Shown piece by piece: positions 1 to 8,841 of a stretch of 27,197 nucleotides of DNA. Position 1 is the stretch's first letter, and every line of letters begins with the position of its first letter. The stretch comes from Pelagophyceae sp. CCMP2097. Lineage: Eukaryota; Sar; Pelagophyceae. Location: NCBI GenBank assembly GCA_026770575.1, contig MU657189.1, forward strand, positions 59,288 to 86,484. The letters are read 5' to 3'. The position numbers and the translations under genes are program-made. Below the pieces are notes generated by a model. The model ran no database searches. It was not told the origin of the DNA and saw only the letters and a program-made list of their open reading frames with translations.

Positions 1-618
1 TAGGGCGAGCGTACTCGGTCATGAGACTCTATGGACAATCGCTGGAGCTTGTCTATAGGGTCAAAAACGAGTTATATACCCTTTTTCATTTTTGGTGTTC
101 TATTGTACTGCTATGCGCCGCAAGCTTATAGTTTTCGGCGTTTTACAGAGAGCCCTGTACGGTCTTAGTGTACAGTCCCCGCGCAAGGCTTAAAGCCCCG
201 CGCCCTCAAGGAAGCGCGCGCGGGCGCCGTTTTGAGAACACGCAGTCGCCCTTAGGCAGTCGCCCTTCATAGGACGTACCCCCTACGGGGGCCCCTGTAT
301 GTGAAGAGCGCATCAGGCTGGCCCTGCGCCGGCGAGGCGATGCCACTTGACGGCTCCGTCGAACGACTGCCGCGCCGCCTTCGCCGCGCCAAAGTCCGTT
401 CAAGTCAGTGCTGCGAAATTTCGCGGACACGGAAATTTAAGTACAAATCAAATCTGGGAAAAGACGGGGAACGAAAAAACAAAATAGAAATTCTGGGTTA
501 TGGCCTCCTTCTAAAAAAACTTGGGGGATTAGATTCAACCGGAAGTCCCCAAAAATTTTGCCGAGGTGGAGAATCAGGATCGCGATCCACACTAGCGCGC
601 GCATCCGCCGCGGGCGAG
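1..618. other. Upstream flank of the surface-protein gene, no gene seen
   Basis: The first 180 bases are relatively AT-rich; the rest is GC-rich. I see no convincing coding exon, TATA box or other promoter motif. A palindromic segment ACCCCCTACGGGGGCCC lies at about 277-295 and recurs at about 21831-21850. Open frames at 206-430 and 437-733 on the minus strand show no family features. Confidence 0.5.
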
Positions 619-769
619 ATGCGGTGGTTGCTGTGCGTGGCGCTCGCCGCCGAGCGCCGGGGCGCCGCGGCCGCCCTGGGCACGCCGGCCGCGCGGGCGC
701 TCGACGCGGTTGCCGACGTGGCGCAGGAGCCATTCCCGGAGCGTTCCTCGCGCCGCCGGCGGCTGCAGA
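619..769 (+). CDS. Candidate signal-peptide first exon of the A/B modular surface protein
   Basis: An ATG at 619 opens a reading frame that begins MRWLLCVALAA, a short basic start followed by a hydrophobic core typical of a secretory signal peptide. The frame is the same one used by the large exon downstream, but a stop at 991-993 separates them, so an intron is needed. A donor at 770 (CAGA|GTGACT) and an acceptor after 1081 (CGCGCAG|CT) have matching phase and would join a segment ending RRRRLQ to TPSGAPSSMPS. An alternative donor GTGCGT at about 633, with the AG at 1000-1001, also keeps frame but would remove the hydrophobic core. The exon is inferred from frame, signal peptide and splice-site match only. 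The first ATG within the downstream open frame itself is at 1108. Confidence 0.4.
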
Positions 770-1081
770 GTGACTCGCGGCGTCCGCGCCCCCGGGAGAG
801 CGGGCCGCGCGGGCGCGCTGGGCCCCGCGCCACGGCGCCCCGCGCGGTCCCCGGCCTCAAAAAATTGAAAATCGTCATTGACGTGACACGCCCAGAGAGA
901 GGCTTCGCGCCGGCGGGAGCGCGCCTCGGGCGCCGCGCGCACCCCGGGGGCGCCGCGCGCACCCCGGGCGCAGTCCGCGGCCGGCGGGCGTGAGCCTCGA
1001 GCGCACCGCGCCTTGGGATCACTGCACCACGCGCCACCGCGGGCGCGTTCGCGCCTCGTCGGGACACGCCTCCCCGCGCAG

Positions 1082-1730
1082 CTACGCCGTCGGGCGCGCC
1101 GTCTTCGATGCCTTCCACGGCGCCGTCTTCGATGCCTTCCTCTTCCTCTGCGCCGTCTTCGATGCCGTCTACGGCGCCGTCTTCTGAGCCTTCTTTGGCA
1201 CCGACATCCATGCCGTCCTCGCCACCATCGACGCCGTCCTCGGCGCCGTCTACGGCGCCGTCTTCGGCGCCGTCTTCGATGCCGACTTCCTCGCCGTCCT
1301 CGCCACCTTCGAATCCGTCTTCGGTGCCGTCCTCGGCGCCGTCAGCCGCGCCGACGGGCGCCCCGACGTCGTTGCCGACGGCGCAGCCCACGCTGGTGCC
1401 GACGCTGACGACGGCGCCGTCTTTGGGGCCATCTTCATTCCCGTCTTCGATGCCATCTCCAATGCCGTCCGTGCCGCCGACTTCAATGCCTTCTTCCGTG
1501 CCGTCTGCAATGCCGTCCTCCGCGCCGTCTTCAATGCCGTCTTCCGTGCCGACGGTGTCTCCAATGCCGTCGGCCGTGCCCACGCGGGTGCCGTCGCCGC
1601 AACCGACGCAGGTGCCCACAACGGCTCCGACTGGCGCCCCGATCATCGTCCCTACGCCTCAGCCTTCCTCCCCGCCGTCCTCAATGCCGTCTTCCCAGCC
1701 GTCTTCCGTGCCGACGGTGTCGGCGGCGCC
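1082..1730 (+). repeat. Coding minisatellite encoding the P/S/A/M-rich N-terminus
   Basis: Degenerate 12-15 bp units of the type GCCGTCTTCGATGCC are repeated throughout and encode PSSMPSS, PSSAPS and PTxxPT variants. Periodicity in multiples of three keeps the reading frame open. It also creates long spurious open frames on the minus strand (Asp/Gly/Glu-rich) and in the other plus frames. The protein segment would be an extended, probably heavily O-glycosylated stalk, by analogy with other PS/PT linkers. Confidence 0.75.
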
Positions 1731-4700
1731 TACGATGTCGATTGTTCAGTTTACTTTACCAAACGAGATGTTTGGTTATCAGGAGAATGCGTGGAGTTTC
1801 CTCTTCTCACCTCTCTACGCAGAATACCTCGCCGACCCCTCCGCGAAGATCAAGCTCGTGGTGGATGTGGTTTTGCTGGACGCGGGGGATAACATAGTCG
1901 ATGCCATGTATACTTCAAAGATTTTAAAACTGCCGTACGCAACGTTTGACGACTACATCCCTGCCCAGACGCCCGGCAATTCCGCTTTGAGGTCGGGCCT
2001 GCACAGCATTCGCGTGACGGAATACACGCGTGGGTTTAATGTGGAGTCTGCGCCTTTTATGATCTACAAAGATTCCGACGCTCCGACGCCAAGACCCACG
2101 CCAAAGCCGACCTCGGACCCCACTTCCGTCCCGACTTCGGTGCCGACGGCGGCGCCGACGGCGGACACGGTGGTTATCTTTGTGGAGACTGTGGCGGGTG
2201 GGGACGCTTCGGTGGGAGAAGACGGGACGTACTCTGTGACGGGCGGGATGGCGAAAACTTTACATTTTGGCGCCGACAACATCGCAATCGTCGGCGACTT
2301 CCTCAAGATCAACGTCCGCTTTGCCGGGCCTTCCGTTCGGGCTGGCGCGGTGACAACGAGGATTTGTTACGGGGAAGCGCCGGCGGAACACGAGAACAAA
2401 AAGAACCCCTGCAAAGATATGTACTTGACTCTCCAAGTCGGCCGCAGCTTCAAATCAGGCACGTCCGGCATCTCCTGGCTCGCGCCCGTCGATGTCGGCG
2501 GGGCGGGGCGGTCGGACTACTTTTTTGTCGCACAAGTGATCATGGACGACGACCTCACGCCCTCGTCCAACCGACGCCTCAACGGACCGCCCGTGCCGCC
2601 GCCGGTCGACGCCGCGCCGGTCCCAACCGGCGTCGTCGACGGCGCGTACGGCTCGGAGGCTGGGGTGTACGACGAAGGCGGTTTGGCGTACGACGAGCAC
2701 GCGCACGACGAAGACGCGTACACCGGAAACGAAGACGCGCACGACGACGCGCACCTCGACGCTCCCCTCTACGGCGTCGGCCGCCGGGCCCCGTTGGACG
2801 ACGGTTTGGGCGGAGAAGATGGCTTTGAAACGGCGGATTCGAGGAAGTTGCTCGTTGACGTCGCCACGTACTACTCCACAGACACGTTTACGATCGCCCT
2901 CTTCAACCCGACGCCGTCACCGACGGGCTCGCCCTCGTTCCCGCCTTCGTCGACGCCGACGACGGTGCCGGCTCCGTTCCCGACTGGCTTTCCCTCTTTC
3001 CAGCCGACGTCTGGACCAATGCCGACGCCGACGTCGACGCCGACTTCCGCGCCGTCCCATCTGCCGTCGCCTCTGTGGTTCCCGCAGATGCCGGCGGTGT
3101 TTGTGGTGGGCGAGGCGAAGGCGTTTACGGTGGTGTTTACGGAGCAGAACGTGGCGGTTTCTGGGGACGCTTCCAAACGCTTCCTCTTCAGCTTTGACAT
3201 CGTCGTCCAAGACGCCTCTGGCACCGTCTGGGACACTGTCGCCGCGGGCGAGACGGGGACGAAGACGTCGTCGGTGTTTACGTATACTGCTTCTCCGGGT
3301 CTTGCAGACGGGGAATATGCTATTCGAGTCGTGGAATACAACTACGGCCTCGATGGCCTTTCCCCCGCCTTCCGAATCGTCGCCTCCATCGCCCCGTCTT
3401 CGGAGCCGACCTTCCAAACGCCGGCGCCGTCGATGGCGCCGTCGGCGGAGACTTTATCTTTATTTGCGACGACGGCTTTGGGCAAGGTTTTGAATCTCGC
3501 CTCTTCTTCTTCCGAAAATGTGCTCGCGCCCGGCGGCTCGTACAACGTGACGCTCGTGCTGACGGGCTCGACGAAGCGAAGCGAGGCGGTGACGGTGCGT
3601 TTATGCAAAGGGGCTATGGAGACGGGCGGTGCGTTTTCTGCCGTGGAGACGTTTTGCACCGGAGAGACCGGCTTCGTCCAAAACGTCAAAGTCCTCGCCC
3701 CCGTGGCCAACGACGGCCTGGGCGGAAGGACGACGACGTTTCCCTTTGCCGTGCCGGTGGGGCTCGAGGAGGGAGAAGATTACTATATTGCGCTGTTTCA
3801 GTACGGTTCCGACCGCCGCCTCTCCGACGGCCTCTCCGACGGCGGCGTCCCAACCGTACCGCGGCTGCTCTTGGATGGCGTCGTGGACAATACTGACGAC
3901 GATACTTTGGAAGACGCCGACGGATCAGCGCAAGTCTCTTACACGCCGTACTTTGAAATCCGCTTCCTGGCCCCGTCGCAGTCGCCGACGTCGTCCGCCG
4001 ACACTCGGGTGCCGACGGCGTGCGGGATTCTCTACGACCCGCAGCCGAAGTGGTGGGCCCCCGGTGAAAATGTCCGTGTGCGGGTGAAGACGTGCCCTTA
4101 CGATTCACAAGTCGCGTCGTCGTATTCGTACGACTACGGCATCGTGGACGTTTTGCTCTACAAGGCCGAGGCCGTCGTCGGGACGCTTGCTGCGTACGAG
4201 AAGTTGTTCGGCGAGGCGGACCTTTTTGTGAAATACAGGGTGCCGGACGATTTGGTCGCGGGGAACGACTATCGGCTCCGCGCCATCGAATACGCGCGAG
4301 GCCTAGACTCGTTCTCCGACGTCTTCTCCGTCGCCGCGCTGGAGCCGACGCCGGCGCCGACGTATGGGGTTTTTGACTGTGTTGGGTTCCGCCCTCTGAA
4401 CTTTGCTTTTGGGGACGTCGTTCTCGTGGGGACCACCATCCGTTTCCAACTCCGGTGGGCCGGCACGGATTCGGATTGGCCCTTTGAAGGCGGTGCCGTG
4501 GATGTGAGCGTCTACCTGTGCAGGGGGTCGTGCTCCAAGGACGATCAGGTCCTCGCGACGCTGGTGCCTCTTTCAAAGACGGCCACGACGACTGTTGCGG
4601 CTGTCCTCGATGGGAACCTGCAAGGGTCCAAGAAGTACAAGCTCGACGTCCGCGCCTTTCATCCCGACTTTGTCTCTGGGGAAGAGTCTACGGCATTTCA

Positions 4701-6597
4701 CGGATGGACCGGATGCGCCTCTGGCACTTTCCAGATTGCCGCCTACGCCCCGACGCTCTCCCCGACGGGATCAAACCCGTCTTACGAGCCCACGTACCTC
4801 CCGACGCCAGGACCGACGCCCAAGCCGACAAGGGCCCCGACGCCGCAGCCTTCGATTGCACCGACTGCGGCGACTGTCTTTTTCCAGAACGGGCCTTATC
4901 TGTGGGGTCTCGGGGAATCGGTGTCAGTGGAGATTAGAGTCACCGGGTCTCAAGACTTGTCCTACGGCTACGGCGGCGTCGTGGACGTTTTGCTTTATGC
5001 GACGGCGCCGCGGGGGGCGAATTATGTAGAGCCCGTGGCAACGGTGGCAGTCTACCAAACGTTGGACGGCGACACTGCCACGTTTTCATTTACAGTCCCT
5101 TTAGATCTCGCACCAGGTTCGGCGTACCAGCTGCGCGCCATTGAGTACACTCGGGGCCTGGATGTTTATAGCGACCAGTTTTCAATCGTCGCGATTTCAC
5201 CGACACTCGAGCCGACGACGTTTTACGCCCCAACGCGAGAACCCACTTCCGGGCCCGGCGAGCTCTTCGTTTCCCTTTTCCCGAGGCCTTCCGGTGGGGT
5301 GTATTCGGTGGGGACGGAGGTGGCTCTGGCGCTGGGCACGACGGTTGGATACGCCGGCGAGACCACTGCGACCGTCTCCCTCTGTGAAGAATCTTCCAAA
5401 CCACCCGAGAACCACCGCTGCGCCGGCTTCGTCTCCGTCGTCGCGTTTGCGCTCAAGGCGGGCGGGAGGGCCGCCTTGACCTTGACCGACGATTTGGTGG
5501 GGAAGAAGAATCGCTATTTCTTTCAGGCCATCCTGTCCACGTCGAAAAAGTCGTACGAGACTTCCAGCTTCGCCGTCGCGTCGGCGACGCCGCCGCCTTC
5601 GCACGCGCCGTTTGCGAGGCCGACTTTGGGACCGACGTACGAGCCGACGCTGGAACCGACGCTGGAACCCACGCTCGCCCCGACCGAGGCGCACCTGAGG
5701 CTCACTCTGACCGCCTCGTTCAACACGGCCGAGGCGCACTGGCTCCGCGGCAGCGCCCAAGTCTTGCGCGTTGATTTGGTTGGGTACGGGACTGCAAAGG
5801 CTTATCTGGACGTGTACATCGCATTCGCATCTGACGCGACTTTGACCCCAATCGCAGTGCTCGCGTCGGGCGCAGAGGCTTCAAAGGGCGTGCTGGAGCT
5901 CCGGTACGAGGTGCCGGATGACCTGCCTTTAGGCGAGGCTTTGACTGTTCGTGCGATCGATTACACGCACGGGTTTGAAACGTCCTCGGGTGCGGTTGTA
6001 GTCGACTTGTCCTACGCTCCTTCGGTGACACCGTCCTTGGAGCCGACGACGTCGAAGCCGTCGTACTCGCCTTCGAAAGCGCCGTCGACTTCGCCCACCA
6101 TTTCGACGCTGTACGTGGCCTTTACCTACGACGGCCAAGCTCTGCAAGGCAACCGCCGCGGCTCGGAGGTCAATTTGGGTGTTGTTGCAAACTCGACGAA
6201 GATCTCGGCCGTTTTTGCGTACACGGGGTCTTTGCAGTTTGTTGAAGTTGGGTTTGTCACCGTGCGGCTGTGCAAGGGCAAGTCTGACGTATACAACGGA
6301 CCTGCTTCCGAGTCTGCTTATCAGTCTTGCAAGACCGCGGCCACGGTACTCCGCGGCGCGCCCTTTGGTCAAGTCGAGCTGAAGGACTACATGGTTCCGG
6401 CTGGACTCGAAGGAAAGTTCTACTTACGCGTGGACTCGATGGCCTCGCGTTCAACGGGTGAATGGGCCGAGCAGTGGTCTGCTTACAGCCTCGTCTATAC
6501 GACGTCGACGTTCTTCGTCTCCCCGTACGCCCCAACCGCGGCGCCCACCAACGCGCCACCCACGGCTGTGCCCACGGCATTGCCGCCGGCCGCCTGA
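1082..6597 (+). CDS. Giant secreted/surface protein with five alternating A and B beta-rich modules on Pro-Ser/Thr linkers
   Basis: This is one uninterrupted exon (first in-frame ATG 1108, TGA 6595-6597), giving about 1,830 residues. Numbering from 1108, residues 1-209 are a P/S/A/M repeat (PSSMPSS-type). Then come module pairs A1 210-325, B1 353-600, A2 655-760, B2 782-955, A3 972-1080, B3 1090-1215, A4 1257-1362, B4 1384-1493, A5 1529-1635 and B5 1668-1805, separated by PTxxPT linkers. A modules share W/G near the start, a VDVLLY strand, VPxDL and EYxRGLDxxSxxF. This layout resembles the Kre9/KNH1 (Ser-Thr-rich, cell-wall) family, which is my inference. B modules share VTVRLCKG and paired cysteines. 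B1 carries an acidic, His-rich insert (about 480-585), and RRL motifs recur after B1 and B2. No transmembrane segment or GPI signal is visible; the C-terminus is PT-rich. A cell-wall or matrix role is likely, but the partner is unknown. Confidence 0.8.
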
Positions 6598-6954
6598 GCC
6601 GACGCACTTTTTCGATCTCCGCTTACAAAACGCCCCGCGCCCCCAAAAGTCTCTTACTTAGTAACTGAGCAGTTTACCCCCCTCCGTTGGTACGACAGAG
6701 CAAGTTTATCCCGCCTCCTTTCCCAGGGTGCATACTAGCCACCTCCGGCCCCTATCGCGCAAGTACGTTGGACAGCGCTGTCGCCCCGGGACGCTCTCGG
6801 CACCGCCTAGGCTTCGTGAGGAGGCGCGCTCTGTCGGCATTTGATCGTCTATCTTTGATCCCGATATCGGCTCGTCCATCCGTAAACGCCGTCGGGCGCC
6901 GTTTGAGATGCACCTCCCAGCCTCCCGTAGGGAGCCGACGGTAGACCTTCATGC
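6598..6954. other. 3' flank of the surface-protein gene, no gene seen
   Basis: Non-repetitive sequence follows the stop codon and probably includes the 3' UTR. I find no convincing polyadenylation signal. A short palindrome CCTCCCGTAGGGAGC at about 6925 precedes the first GGGACCGTC minisatellite. Similar short palindromes occur near other repeat borders (about 11060, 20967, 22860). Confidence 0.4.
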
Positions 6955-7700
6955 GCGGTGATCGGAGGGACGCAGAGGGGCCGCAGTCGAGGAGACGGCA
7001 GCCGAGCGAGCGCCCAAGGGACCGTTCGAGGGACCCTACACGGGACCGCCGCAAAGGGACCGACGAGGGACCGTCCAAGGGACCGTCCAAAGGACCGTCG
7101 CAGAGGGACCGTCCGAGGGACCGCCCAAGCGACCGTCCAAGAAACTTTCCAAAGGAAGTGACCAAAGGAAGTGACCGAAGGCCCGCCCAAGGGACCGTCG
7201 CAGGGACCGTTCGAGAGACCATCCGAGGGACGTCGCAGAGGGGCCAAAGTCGAGTGGCCGTCCGAATGACCGTCCCATGGACCGTCTACGAGACCGTTGT
7301 AGAGGGACCCTCCACGGGACCGTCGAGGGACCCTCCAAGTGACCCTCCAACAAAAGTGTCCAAAGGACTGCCAAGGGACCGTCGCAGGGTCCGTCCGAGG
7401 GTCCGCCCGCGGGACGTCGCAGAGGGGCCGCAGTCGAGTGGCCTTCCAAACGACTGTCCCGTGGACCGTCCATGGGACCGTTGTAGAGGGACCGTCGACG
7501 GGACCGTCGAGGGACCCTTGTAGGGACCCTCCAATGAAACTGTCCAAATGCACCGTCCAAGGGATCGTCCGAGGGACCGTCGAGGGACCATCCACGCAAC
7601 CGTCGGAGCGACAGTCCGAGGGCCCGTCTGAGAGCCCGTCAAGGGGACGTCGCAGAGGAGCTGCAGTCGAGGGGCAGGCAGCCGAGTGACCTTCAAGCCG
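6955..7700 (+). repeat. Degenerate GGGACCGTCCAA-type minisatellite, arm 1
   Basis: Dense 11-13 bp units (GGGACCGTCCGA and variants) are organised into larger units. A landmark, GTCGCAGAGGGGCCGCAGTC and variants, recurs at about 6970, 7228, 7418 and 7648, so higher-order periods of about 190-250 bp are visible. The block lies just upstream of the helicase gene. Open frames rich in RDRP or GPSDGPS repeats come from the periodicity. The same landmark occurs in inverted orientation at 10575-11275. Confidence 0.8.
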
Positions 7701-7998
7701 TCGAGAAACCGCCGTCAAAGCGATCGTGACAGAGGCCTCATCGATGGACCGTCCAAAAGGAACAAGGAGCCGCCCAAGCGACCGTTGGATCAGACCGTAG
7801 CAGAGGATCCAGTGGCCCTCGGACGAAGAGACCAGAGTACCGAGATCGATCGTCGGACGTGCTTGTCCGGCATCCCCCGCCCTCCAGCGAGGCCTCTTGT
7901 GTGGGGCCGCGCTTGCCGTATCGCCCGTTTCAGCGACATTTTCCAGTTTGCGGGCCAGAGCTGCGATGCGCGTCTCGGCCGTGATGAGGCGCGTATAG
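7701..7998. other. Probable 5' flank of the helicase gene
   Basis: The repeat fades out after 7700. An ATG at 7966 is in the same frame as the first helicase exon, but a stop (TAG 7996-7998) separates them and I found no phase-matched splice pair around it. The helicase start codon therefore stays unresolved. No promoter motif is recognisable. Confidence 0.4.
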
Positions 7999-8031
7999 GG
8001 CGCGTCGCGCGCCGGACGAGGCAGGCTAAAC

Positions 8032-8841
8032 GTGAGACGCAGGCTCGTGCTGCTGGACGCGCTCCGAGGCGCGCGCGCGTTTGGCGGCCGCGGGGGTCGT
8101 TTGGCGCGCGCGCCAGTGGCGAAGCGCTCGGCGCGCCTCTCCGCGGTGGCGGCGCCGGGGTTTGACAGCTGGTTTAAGGCGCTGCCGCAGGGGTCGACGG
8201 CTGCGTTGGCGAAATCAGGTAAGGCGGCCGTTTTCTTGCGACGTTTCCGCCGTCGCGAACGTCGACGCCCGCAGGGTACGCCGTTGCCGCGCCGATCCAG
8301 GTCTGCGCCTGGCAGGAGACGGCCGACGGCCGAGGTGCGCCGGGGTGGGCGCGGCGACTCGCGTCGACCCTCGGGGTGCCGAGCCGACTTTGGGCCCAAC
8401 AAGTGGCTCGCGACGGCAAGAGACGCTTTTTTGCAGGCGCGGCGCGCGGCGAGTCGGTGGCGATCCACGCGCCGACTGGGTGTGGCAAGACGCTTGCAAT
8501 GGCGAGTTTCTTCGAGAGCGGCGTTGTGGCTTTGGCCGCGGCCTTTTGACACGCGCGGCCTTTTGACACGCGCGGCCTTTTGACAGGGGGTTGCGGCCAT
8601 TGAAACGGCCGCGCGACGGCCGTCTTAGGTGCTGCCGACGCTGGCGTCGACGCTGTGGAGCGGGCGGGGAGGTCAGGGAGGGCGCACATTTGGGCCTTTT
8701 CCGGGCCGGCTTGACCCGTTTGGGCCTTTTTTTTGCCTCTCCGGGCTTTGAGGCCCGTCTCAGGCAAGCTGTTGATCTTGGTCCCGACGCGGGAGATCGC
8801 GCAGCAGCACGAGCAGTTGGTTCGGTGCTTGCTTGCCGAAG
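8032..8841 (+). CDS. Helicase exons 1-3: N-terminus, Q-like motif, Walker A, motif Ia
   Basis: Exon 1 (open from 7999 to 8218) ends FDSWFKALPQG...KSG at a canonical donor, CAG|GTAAGG. Exon 2 (8335-8520) reads PSRLWAQQ, then GESVAIHAPTGCGKT (motif I). It must end before the TGA at 8547. No phase-correct GT donor gives sensible spacing, and a GC donor at 8521 (G|GCGTTG) does. A 17-bp repeat (GGCCTTTTGACACGCGC, about three copies) follows at 8535-8585. Exon 3 (8764-8841) follows CTCAG|GC, reads KLLILVPTREIAQQHEQLV and ends G|GTGCGT. Exon 2/3 spacing between motifs I and Ia is short but acceptable. Confidence 0.75.

Noticed and set aside
498..1646. Asp/Gly/Glu-rich minus-strand open frame
   Set aside because: It mirrors the PSSMPSS-coding repeat of the plus-strand surface protein, which has far better support.
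8335..8520. Resemblance of the Walker A exon to reverse gyrase (WAQQ...GESVAI.APTG.GKT)
   Set aside because: The later motifs PTREIAQQ, DELD, SAT and AGRTAR follow the DEAD-box pattern and no topoisomerase domain is present.
6849..8600. 583-codon open frame on the minus strand (GPSDGPS-type repeats)
   Set aside because: It is the reverse strand of the GGGACCGTC array plus helicase exons 1-2. The open frame results from repeat periodicity.
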